Shown here in pieces: positions 7,855 to 14,840 of a stretch of DNA of 64,000 bases. This DNA is from Pseudomonas monsensis (GTDB taxonomy: Bacteria; Pseudomonadota; Gammaproteobacteria; Pseudomonadales; Pseudomonadaceae): assembly GCF_014268495.2 (NCBI RefSeq), contig NZ_CP077087.1, forward strand, positions 4,979,001 to 5,043,000, written 5' to 3'. The notes below the pieces were generated by a model. That model worked only from the letters and a program-made list of their open reading frames with translations, was not told the DNA's origin and searched no databases. Each line of letters starts with the position of its first letter. The first letter of the stretch is position 1. A program made the position numbers and the translations under genes.

Positions 7855-8085
7855 ATGATCTATCTAATCGAGGCATTTGATAGAGGAAGCGGTTTCCTGG
7901 CATTTGAAATAGAACTCCCAAGTGGATCAGACCAGACGATAAAAACCATCATGGGTTGGACGGAGGAGCAGGAAGGATGGGAGGGATACGATCTCTCGCA
8001 CGGACAGCTTGGAGCCTTGGAAAGGCTATTGGGGAAGGAAATTTATAACCCTGCTTATAAATTTCAGCTCAGCTGCAATGTGTAA
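7855..8085 (+). CDS. Putative immunity protein 2 (paralogue of the preceding gene)
   Basis: 76-residue acidic protein, 42 bases after the first immunity-like gene. It shares most structural positions with it: N-terminal IEAFDRGSGFLAFE, central IMGWTEEQEGWEGYDL, GKEIYNPAYKFQLS at the end. Tandem immunity genes in bacteriocin loci commonly protect against related toxins made by other strains, so this copy may be a spare or orphan immunity gene with different specificity. The spacing leaves room for its own ribosome site, but that site is weak (CGAGAAC). Function is inferred from context only. Confidence 0.68.
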   Translation: MIYLIEAFDRGSGFLAFEIELPSGSDQTIKTIMGWTEEQEGWEGYDLSHGQLGALERLLGKEIYNPAYKFQLSCNV

Positions 8086-8160
8086 CCGATGGTTCTGACG
8101 CCGGTAAATGCAGTCGCCAAACAAGTAACCTACAGCGCTAAAAATTCGCGTTTGCCGGGT

Positions 8161-8287
8161 TTGGGGCAGCTTCGCTGCCCATCGGGGATAAATCCCCTCA
8201 CCACAATTTAATGTGTTGCTGCTGGGTGGGTGTCTGGATTCTAAATTGAGTTGATGCCACCAATCGCCAGCAGGCTGGCTCCCACAA
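8161..8287. repeat. Degenerate REP sequences downstream of the toxin module
   Basis: Two fragments: GGGGCAGCTTCGCTGCCC with GGGATAAATCCCCTCACCACA (8164-8206), of the same type as the REPIN at 12678, and CGCCAGCAGGCTGGCTCCCACA (8265-8286), of the CTGGC type. They mark the right boundary of the toxin-immunity unit. Confidence 0.6.
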
Positions 8288-8376
8288 ATCCAGCATCATC
8301 CTGAAAACAATCAGTGCAAGCCGCGCCACCTCCCGCTATTAATACCCCTCCCCCACTCAAGGATCCGAGCCCTGCC

Positions 8377-9360
8377 ATGAAATTCGATCTCGCCTACTGC
8401 CTCAGCCTCGACGACAAGTTGTCGATCTATGACGTTCGCGATCTCAATTTTGATGAGACGGTGGCGTTCGACTCGGCCAAGGAGCATTTCCAGTGCCCCA
8501 ACGATGCCTGTCGCTCGGCGTTCGATGCATCTAACGAGTTGGGTACGTTCAACGCCAAGAACGTGAATTACGTGCGCACGCCGCACTTCAAGAACTTGCC
8601 CACGACGCAACATGTGGCGGGTTGTCCCTATGTGAGTTTGAAGGCTTCGGCGTCTGGCGTTGAGACGGCGGATGGCGAAACGGATGACGGGCGGGAGGAG
8701 CATTTCCCATCAGAGTTGTTGCTGACGCGGCGTGCGTATGTGCGCAAGCCTGCTGCGCCCGCGGGGGCGGCGGATGTGTTGCGGGATGATCCGGTTCGGG
8801 CGGCGGCGGACATTGGTAGAGAGTCGCCGGGGCGTGAGACGGCTCCGGACAAGACCAGTGTGTTTGCGCATCCGGTGGAGTGTTTTGTGTCGAACTTCGC
8901 CGACAAGGAGTTGCTCAAGCGCATGCCGTTGAAGATCGGCGAGCACACAGCGCCTTATGGCTCGTTCTTCAAGAAGATTGAGTATCTGACGGACAACAAG
9001 GGGCTGATTTACTGGGGCAAGATCAAGGAGATCAAGGATTACACCCAGAGTTTTCGCATCGACTTCGAGCAGAAGGTCTGGTTCAAGCAGGCAGATGAGG
9101 CGAAGAAGAAGCCTTATTCGGTGAACGTGTACTTGAGCAAGAAGCTGATCGACAACTACCGCAAGCGCAAGGCGTTTCTGGAAGAGATCAAGCACGCGAT
9201 CGACAGTGACAAGGAGTTGTTCTGTTTCTTCTATGGCGTGACGCCGGAGTTGAAGCAGGTGCCGAGCAAAAAGAACCCCGAACAGACGTTCGGGGTGTTC
9301 AGTGCCAACATCGAGAACCTGGATCACTTCATTGTGCGGGAAGCGCCGGGGTTGGCGTGA
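8377..9360 (+). CDS. Unknown protein with N-terminal Cys/His zinc-binding pattern
   Basis: 327 residues, not recognised. Residues ~36-90 show a possible zinc site: CPNDAC, then HFKNLPTTQHVAGC (Cys x4 Cys ... His ... His x3 Cys), loosely similar to the Cys/His pattern of CoiA-like N-terminal domains. A low-complexity Ala/Gly/acidic linker follows (about 93-155). The C-terminal ~170 residues are Lys-rich mixed alpha/beta (FKKIEYLTDNKGLIYWGKI; KRKAFLEEIKHAID) without a nuclease motif that I can name. Start 8377 (MKFDLAYCLS) fits better than the in-frame upstream codon at 8314, which would add a proline-rich lead. It lies between the toxin island and core genes, so it may be part of the accessory set. 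Confidence 0.7.
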   Translation: MKFDLAYCLSLDDKLSIYDVRDLNFDETVAFDSAKEHFQCPNDACRSAFDASNELGTFNAKNVNYVRTPHFKNLPTTQHVAGCPYVSLKASASGVETADGETDDGREEHFPSELLLTRRAYVRKPAAPAGAADVLRDDPVRAAADIGRESPGRETAPDKTSVFAHPVECFVSNFADKELLKRMPLKIGEHTAPYGSFFKKIEYLTDNKGLIYWGKIKEIKDYTQSFRIDFEQKVWFKQADEAKKKPYSVNVYLSKKLIDNYRKRKAFLEEIKHAIDSDKELFCFFYGVTPELKQVPSKKNPEQTFGVFSANIENLDHFIVREAPGLA

Positions 9361-9363
9361 CGG

Positions 9364-10509
9364 TTAGTCTTTGGGCAGTTGCAGTTCGACCGCGCCCGGA
9401 TGTTGTTTGACGACGGAGTACGGCAGGATCGACCATTCGGGCTCATCGCAACCGCGTTGTACGCGAGGGAAATATGGCCCGAGATAAATACCCTTCGCGG
9501 TGAAGTACCAATTGGAAACGACCCAGACGTTTTCATCGGTATAGTCGCAACTGTCCTCATCACCTTCGGCCGGTTTCTTCATTTCGTTGGGATACAGCGA
9601 GGTGAATTGGTTTATCAACCATTGCACAAACACGTCTCTCTGGCTGCCATCGCCGGCTCCGGCCGAAGAGCCTTCGTGCCCGACTCCAAGCACGTCTTCC
9701 AGCTTTATTGCTTCGCCAGTATGAACATTGAGATTGATCGGTGAGTTGCCGACATCAGGGTGCGCGCCGCCGCAATCGTAACCGGTGTTGATATTCAGGC
9801 TGACTACGTCGGACGACAGGAAAGTGGGCGCGACGCTTTGCCATAGCTCGGCGTTTTCTCCACCTTGCAGCATGCAAGCGTGATAACTGACGACCTCACT
9901 CCAAAGTCGTCCCAGCAATTGTTGATTGATCCGCTGTTGCTCTTCTTTCGTGTAGCCAGACTCGACACTGAACAACGAAACCTTCGACTCAGGCTCCGTC
10001 CACCATTGCAGGTCGTAGCCCATGAAGGTTTCTTTTTTCTCCGGCTTGAGCTTGAGCCCCTGTAAGCGCAAATACTCGTAGGGATCGTCCTTCGGCAACG
10101 TGGCAATAAAGGGCAGCGTTGTAGCAGTTGGCGCAGGAAGTTTGGCTTCGGTCAGTTGCACCGGCAGCTTCTTACCCTTGGGATTTTGCCATTCGCCCTG
10201 CCAACCGTTGGCGGTGGTTTTCAGCTTCAGAGTCGGCAGCGGTTTGTCGTCGCCATAGCGGTTGTTGCCTTCAACCAGGCTCAACGTGCTGTCTTGCAGC
10301 GAACCGCTGAGTTCCAGGTCGCGGTGATACTTCTCATAGAAGTAGCGACCGGTGACTTCGTCCTGCTGCGTGGTGTTGAGCTCAACCACAATCGGCATCT
10401 TGCCCAGCGTACCGGTGAACACGCGCCGGCCGTCTTCAGCATGGGCAGTGGAAATCAGTGTGAACAGCGCCGCAGCGTATGGCGCCAGGCGCAGCAGTCC
10501 CTTGAGCAT
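9364..10509 (-). CDS. Exported protein with C-terminal DUF3298-like domain
   Basis: 381 residues with a signal peptide (MLKGLLRLAPYAAALFTLIS, cleavage after AHA). The middle region has beta-rich lipocalin-like segments (FTGTLGKMPIVVELN, VTGRYFYEKYHRDLELSG). The C-terminal ~150 residues match DUF3298/RsiV-type domains: GYDCGGAHPDVGNSPINLN, then LEDVLG and the end segment FTAKGIYLGPYFPRVQRG. These domains occur in periplasmic proteins and in the extracellular part of anti-sigma factor RsiV; no transmembrane anchor or sigma gene is seen here. Probably periplasmic; function unknown. Start 10509 has AGGGAT upstream. It converges with the preceding gene, stops 3 bases apart. Confidence 0.78.
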   Translation of the reverse strand: MLKGLLRLAPYAAALFTLISTAHAEDGRRVFTGTLGKMPIVVELNTTQQDEVTGRYFYEKYHRDLELSGSLQDSTLSLVEGNNRYGDDKPLPTLKLKTTANGWQGEWQNPKGKKLPVQLTEAKLPAPTATTLPFIATLPKDDPYEYLRLQGLKLKPEKKETFMGYDLQWWTEPESKVSLFSVESGYTKEEQQRINQQLLGRLWSEVVSYHACMLQGGENAELWQSVAPTFLSSDVVSLNINTGYDCGGAHPDVGNSPINLNVHTGEAIKLEDVLGVGHEGSSAGAGDGSQRDVFVQWLINQFTSLYPNEMKKPAEGDEDSCDYTDENVWVVSNWYFTAKGIYLGPYFPRVQRGCDEPEWSILPYSVVKQHPGAVELQLPKD

Positions 10510-10572
10510 GGATCGATCCCTGAATGAATGAGGCTGTGGAGTATGCAGAGGATGCGTGCAGGAATCGAGGCT

Positions 10573-11388
10573 CTACTTAAGCAGCATGCCCAGCATGACG
10601 ACGATCAGCAGAGCGATGTACACCCACGCATGCACCCGATCCGCTATCCGCCCGATCCACGGCGTGGCTAACCGAATCCCGACCAACGATCCCAGCGTCA
10701 GCACCGCGAACGCCAGCAAATCCACATACCCGACAAACCACGCCCCCAGCTCTGCCTGACTGAACCTGGCCAGCGCCATGTACGTCAGCGTCCCGGCCAC
10801 TGCCACCGGCACGCTCAACGGGTTAGCCATGGACGTGGCTTGCGACATGCTCAATCCACAACGGCGCAGAAGCGGTACGGTCATGACGCTTCCTCCTACG
10901 CCGAGAAACGTGGCGATGGCGCCGATGCCTACACCGCCGCCGGACGTTTCTGTCCTGCTGAGTCGGCGCGGGATGACGCCTTCGTTGCGGGTGAGAAAGC
11001 CGCGTCTGAGCAGGCAGTCGATGATGGTCACGCCGAGGTAGGCGATGAAGGCGTAGCGAATGACCTCGCCGCTGACCCACACCGCCGCGATCGCTCCGAG
11101 GATCGCACCGAAGGCGATGAAGCTGCCGAGCGGCCACAAATAATGGCGGATCAGGTTGCCGGCGCGGCGGTGTTTGTCGGTGGCGATCAGGGCGTTGACG
11201 ATCATCACGCAGGTCGAGGTGGCGACGGCGATGTGCATCGCCGACTGGCCGATGGGGTCGTCGGCGCCGTGGCTGGCGCTGAGCAGGCGATACAGCAGCG
11301 GCACGACGACGAAGCCGCCGCCGAAGCCGAACAGGACGGCGGTGATGCCGGTCAGGCAGCCGAACAGGGTCAGCAGAATGTAGAACAT
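10573..11388 (-). CDS. TauE/SafE family membrane exporter (TSUP)
   Basis: 271 residues with about eight hydrophobic helices. The N-terminal half carries the family signature GFGGGFVVVPLLYRLL and the second half repeats it as FLGVGGSVMTVPLLRRCG, the internal duplication typical of TSUP carriers, which move sulfite, sulfonates or other organic anions. The substrate cannot be read from the sequence. It is transcribed divergently from the AraC-type regulator starting 112 bases away, which is a likely controller. The downstream DUF3298-like gene is on the same strand, 63 bases further. Confidence 0.88.
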   Translation of the reverse strand: MFYILLTLFGCLTGITAVLFGFGGGFVVVPLLYRLLSASHGADDPIGQSAMHIAVATSTCVMIVNALIATDKHRRAGNLIRHYLWPLGSFIAFGAILGAIAAVWVSGEVIRYAFIAYLGVTIIDCLLRRGFLTRNEGVIPRRLSRTETSGGGVGIGAIATFLGVGGSVMTVPLLRRCGLSMSQATSMANPLSVPVAVAGTLTYMALARFSQAELGAWFVGYVDLLAFAVLTLGSLVGIRLATPWIGRIADRVHAWVYIALLIVVMLGMLLK

Positions 11389-11500
11389 GGCGCGTTATCC
11401 GATGAGGGCGAGCGGCCGACGATAGAGCCACGCGGCTTGGCCTGCTTCAGCAACTCAGCCAATAATGTTTGCGTTTACGCCAACTACCGGAAAACGCTTG

Positions 11501-12268
11501 ATGCGCAATGTTTCGATCAATCTGCTGGATCACACGCCGCGCCCGGTGGTGGCGATTGGTACGGATTATTCCCACGGTCAGCTGTTGCCATTTCATACGC
11601 ATCGGCGGGCGCAATTGTTGTATGGCGCGACCGGAGTGATGCAGGTCCGCACTCATGACGGCAACTGGGTGGTGCCGCCACAGCGGGCGGTGTGGGTTCC
11701 GCCGGGGGTGGCGCATGAGGTGTTGATGCTGGGGGTGAGCACGCGCAGCGTGTACATCGAGCCGGGGACGGTGGACTTGGGACCGCGTTGCCAGGTGATC
11801 AGTGTTTCGCCGTTGATGCGGCACCTGTTGATGGAAGCGGTGGAGGTGCCGCTGGCCTATGAGCTCGAGGGTCGCGATGGCGTGCTGATCGAGCTGTTGC
11901 TGCATGAACTGGCGCGCAGCGCGCCCCTGCCCCTGCACATTCCGCTGCCGTCTGACGGAAAACTCCTGGCGTTGTGTCAGAACTTTCTGCGTCAGCCGAA
12001 CGCGCATCAGTCGCCGCAACACTGGGCCGAGCAGTTGCACATAAGCTTGCGTACCTTCAACAGATTGTTTCGGCAACAGACCGGATTGAGCTTCAGCCAA
12101 TGGCGGCAACAGGCTTGCGTGGTGCTGGCACTGGCACGGCTGGCAGCCGGTGAAGCGGTGACGCGGATCGCCCTGGACTTCGGTTATGAGAGCCCGGCAG
12201 CGTTCTCGACGATGTTCCGGCGCATGCTCGGTCAGGCACCGTCCGTCTGGTTGGAGGCGGCGAACTAG
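11501..12268 (+). CDS. AraC-family transcriptional regulator
   Basis: 255 residues. N-terminal cupin-like sensing part (LPFHTHRRAQLLYGATG, then VPPQRAVWVPPGVAHEV, the usual metal-cupin style HTH...H pattern) and a C-terminal AraC double helix-turn-helix (WAEQLHISLRTFNRLFRQ, then ALDFGYESPAAFSTMFRRM). This layout is typical of AraC regulators beside small exporters. Two starts are possible, 11465 (MFAFTPTTG) and 11501 (MRNVSINLL); neither has a strong ribosome site and I prefer 11501 because the extra 12 residues do not look like part of the fold. It is divergent from the TauE/SafE exporter, its probable target. Confidence 0.88.
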   Translation: MRNVSINLLDHTPRPVVAIGTDYSHGQLLPFHTHRRAQLLYGATGVMQVRTHDGNWVVPPQRAVWVPPGVAHEVLMLGVSTRSVYIEPGTVDLGPRCQVISVSPLMRHLLMEAVEVPLAYELEGRDGVLIELLLHELARSAPLPLHIPLPSDGKLLALCQNFLRQPNAHQSPQHWAEQLHISLRTFNRLFRQQTGLSFSQWRQQACVVLALARLAAGEAVTRIALDFGYESPAAFSTMFRRMLGQAPSVWLEAAN

Positions 12269-12307
12269 GGCAAATCAAAAAATGCGTTTGATCCCGGCCG
12301 AAAACAA

Positions 12308-12323
12308 CTGTACAAAAACACAG
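12308..12323. promoter_or_regulatory. LexA (SOS) box
   Basis: CTGTACAAAAACACAG fits the gammaproteobacterial LexA consensus CTGT-N8-ACAG exactly, extended to ACTGT...ACAGT on both sides. It lies 39-54 bases before the ATG of the small HTH gene at 12362, where bound LexA would block a promoter. Confidence 0.8.
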
Positions 12324-12361
12324 TACATTTTCAATCAGCACTCTTGAGCCCGGAGCACACC

Positions 12362-12676
12362 ATGGCCTCTCTTGCGATGAACCACATCCTCGAACGCATT
12401 GCCCTTTTCCAGTTCACCCCGACGCACTGCGTCCAGGCCCGAGCAATGCTGGGCTGGAGCGTGGAACAGCTGTCGCGCGAGGCGGAGGTCGCAGCGGACG
12501 ACATCCAGCGGTTTGAAGCGCAGCAGGACGTGGCGGATGCAGCGCGATTGGCGTTGGCGTATCGGTTTGAGGCACAGGGGTTGGTGTTCTTTCCGGGGTT
12601 TGCGCCGGGGCGCAGTGCGAGTATGGGCGTGCCATCGAAATCGGTGGGGCGTGGGGATTATGCAATGGCTGATTAA
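12362..12676 (+). CDS. Small XRE-like helix-turn-helix protein, probably SOS-controlled
   Basis: 104 residues. Residues ~20-70 form an HTH of XRE type (CVQARAMLGWSVEQLSREA, then VAADDIQRFEAQ, then AARLALAYRFEAQGLVFFPG), the layout of small Pseudomonas regulators that end with a short beta segment. A LexA box lies directly upstream, so DNA damage is the likely inducer. ATG 12362 is fixed by GGAG 6 bases before it; an upstream TTG at 12344 is weaker. No obvious partner toxin or target gene is adjacent. A REPIN follows at once. Target unknown. Confidence 0.8.
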   Translation: MASLAMNHILERIALFQFTPTHCVQARAMLGWSVEQLSREAEVAADDIQRFEAQQDVADAARLALAYRFEAQGLVFFPGFAPGRSASMGVPSKSVGRGDYAMAD

Positions 12677-12677
12677 G

Positions 12678-12789
12678 GACCTGTGGCGAGGGGATTTATC
12701 CCCGTTGGACTGCGCAGCAGACCCCTTGTCCTGATTGAACAGAGGGGGCCGCATCGCGACCCAACGGGGATAAATGCCCTCGCCACAAA
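12678..12789. repeat. REPIN (GGGGATAAATCCCC type)
   Basis: Two inverted arms: CCTGTGGCGAGGGGATTTAT CCCCGTTGG (from 12679) and CCAACGGGGATAAATGCCC TCGCCACA (to about 12787), separated by a 50-base centre. It lies between the HTH gene and the convergent hydrolase gene. Confidence 0.88.
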
Positions 12790-12805
12790 TCAATATCAGC
12801 TTGCG

Positions 12806-13861
12806 TCAGGCGTTCTGCGCCACACCCTCACTCTCCCCTTCAACCGCCAACCACCACGCTTCGCCACGATGCGGTTGAGCAATATTGAACGCGTCACCCA
12901 TCTGCGGCGTGGTAATCGAAACACTGCGCTCCCACGCCAGCGCCAGAATCCGGTCAAACGGTTCATGCCAGGCGTGCATCGCCAAATCGAAGGTGCCGTT
13001 GTGGATCGGGAAGAGCCAGCGGCCCTTGAGGTCGAGGTGGGCTTGCAGGGTTTCTTCCGGTTGCATGTGCACGTGCGGCCATTCGACGTTGTAGGCGCCG
13101 GTTTCCATCAGGGTCAGGTCGAACGGGCCGTATTGTTCGCCGATGCGTTTGAAGCCGTCGAAGTAGCCGCTGTCGCCGCTGAAGAAGATCCGCGTGTCGC
13201 CGTCGATCATCACCCACGAGGCCCACAGGGTGCTGTTGCTGTCGAACAGGCCACGGCCGGAGAAGTGTTGCGACGGCGTGGCGATGAAGCGGATACCGGC
13301 GATTTCGGTGCCCTGCCACCAGTCGAACTGACGGATTTTGTTGGCGTCGATGCCCCATTTGATCAGGGTATCGCCGACGCCCAACGGAGTCAGGAACAGG
13401 TTGGTCTTGGCCGCCAGCCGCAGTACCGCCGCGTAGTCGAGGTGGTCGTAGTGGTTGTGCGACAGGATCACCGCTTCAATCGGCGGTAATTCGTTGATGC
13501 TGATCGGTGGCTGGTGGAATCGCTTGGGGCCGGCCCATTGCACGGGCGATGCGCGTTCGGCGAACACCGGGTCGGTGATCCAGAATTTGTCCTGCAGTTT
13601 CAGCAACAGGGTCGAATGACCGAGGCGAAACACGCTGTGGTTGGGCGCTGCCAGGAGGTCGTCGCGGGTCAACGGTTGTACCGGGATAGCGGCGGCGGGT
13701 CGGGTATTGCGCGGTTTGTGGAAGATCATGTTCCACATGATGCGCAGCATTTTGCGAAAGCCTTCGCGGCGCACCGGCGCATGGTTGCGGAACAGCCCTT
13801 GATCCTGTCGAGAGGCTTCAGGCGTGGAAATTTTATCCGGGAGGGAAACTGGATTGGCCAT
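12806..13861 (-). CDS. Metallo-beta-lactamase-fold hydrolase (NAPE-PLD/RomA-like)
   Basis: 351 residues. The metal-binding HxHxDH motif is present as SHNHYDHLDY, followed by downstream ligands in FSGDSGYFDGF and in FPIHNGTFDLAMH. The strand FRLGHSTLLLKLQDKFWITDPVF is typical of the subgroup related to N-acyl-phosphatidylethanolamine phospholipase D and the outer-membrane-linked RomA proteins. The N-terminus is basic (RKMLRIMWNMIFHKPRN) and lacks a signal peptide, so it is probably cytoplasmic or peripheral. Substrate unknown. Start 13861 (MANPVSLPDK) is preferred over 13939; GGAG lies about 12 bases upstream. It is divergent from a TetR gene with a palindromic operator between them. Confidence 0.85.
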   Translation of the reverse strand: MANPVSLPDKISTPEASRQDQGLFRNHAPVRREGFRKMLRIMWNMIFHKPRNTRPAAAIPVQPLTRDDLLAAPNHSVFRLGHSTLLLKLQDKFWITDPVFAERASPVQWAGPKRFHQPPISINELPPIEAVILSHNHYDHLDYAAVLRLAAKTNLFLTPLGVGDTLIKWGIDANKIRQFDWWQGTEIAGIRFIATPSQHFSGRGLFDSNSTLWASWVMIDGDTRIFFSGDSGYFDGFKRIGEQYGPFDLTLMETGAYNVEWPHVHMQPEETLQAHLDLKGRWLFPIHNGTFDLAMHAWHEPFDRILALAWERSVSITTPQMGDAFNIAQPHRGEAWWLAVEGESEGVAQNA

Positions 13862-13983
13862 GACTGAAATGACTCCAGAAAAACCGCGCAATTCACGATT
13901 TTTCGCGGTGGGACGATAAATGGCCAGAGCTGCACGCATAGGCCGAACTGCTGTTTTTTAGGTCGCGAGGATTAACGCAACAT

Positions 13984-13999
13984 TACACTGGTCGGTGTA
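13984..13999. promoter_or_regulatory. Palindromic operator between the hydrolase and TetR genes
   Basis: TACACTGGTCGGTGTA: arms TACAC and GTGTA around TGGTCG. Its size and symmetry fit a TetR-family operator, and it lies 76 bases before the TetR ATG and 123 bases from the hydrolase ATG, so one site could control both divergent genes. Confidence 0.6.
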
Positions 14000-14075
14000 G
14001 TTTCTAGGTTGCATGAAAGCGCATGACAAGTAAACTTCCAAGTGTAATTTCCATTTTTCCTGCCGAAGCTTACTT

Positions 14076-14684
14076 ATGACAGCTCCACAGCGCCTCACTG
14101 ACCGCAAACGCGAAGCCATTATCCAGGCGGCCATTGCCGAATTCCGTGCCAACGGTTTCGAGATCACCAGCATGGACAAGATCGCGGCCACCGCCGGGGT
14201 GTCGAAGCGCACGGTGTACAACCATTTCCCCAGCAAGGAAGAGCTGTTCGCCGAAATTCTCAACCAACTCTGGGCACGCATCACCGCCGAGCAGACCGTG
14301 ACCTACAGCGCCGATCAGCCGCTGCGTGAGCAACTGCAACAGATGCTGGGGGCAAAATTGCAGATGATGGCCGATGACAACTTTCTCAGTCTGGCCCGCG
14401 TGGCGATTGCTGCCACCATCCACTCCCCGGAGCGCGCACAAGATATGGTGGCGCGCATGGGCGAGCGCGAAGAAGGCCTGACCGTGTGGATTCGCGCCGC
14501 TCAGGCGGACGGTCGGCTAAAACCCGTGGACGCGACATTCGCCGGGCAGCAGCTGCAAGGGCTGCTGAAGTCGTTCGGCTTCTGGCCGCAGATTTCCATG
14601 GGCCTGCCGCCATTGGATGCCGCCACCCAAAAAGCCGTGGCCGAATCGGCACTGGAGATGTTTCTGGCGCGTTACCAGCTCTAA
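14076..14684 (+). CDS. TetR-family repressor (AefR-like C-terminal domain)
   Basis: 202 residues. N-terminal TetR DNA-binding domain is clear: IIQAAIAEFRANGFEITSMD, KIAATAGVSKRTVYNHFPSKEE. The C-terminal ligand-binding part (LARVAIAATIHSPERAQDM, AGQQLQGLLKSFGFWPQ, ALEMFLARY) matches the AefR-like TetR group. It probably represses the divergent hydrolase gene and itself through the palindrome at 13984-13999. Ligand unknown. Confidence 0.9.
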   Translation: MTAPQRLTDRKREAIIQAAIAEFRANGFEITSMDKIAATAGVSKRTVYNHFPSKEELFAEILNQLWARITAEQTVTYSADQPLREQLQQMLGAKLQMMADDNFLSLARVAIAATIHSPERAQDMVARMGEREEGLTVWIRAAQADGRLKPVDATFAGQQLQGLLKSFGFWPQISMGLPPLDAATQKAVAESALEMFLARYQL

Positions 14685-14840
14685 ACCGTGCCTCTGCGCG
14701 CGATCCGTCGATTAAATGGCTCGGAAGGACACTGATTATTCGCGCTGGAATAAATGACAATGTCCGACAATTGACCGACGAATGGTCTACCTGAAAAAAA
14801 TACGGCAAAGTATTTCAGGATGAATCTGGCGCAGGACATC

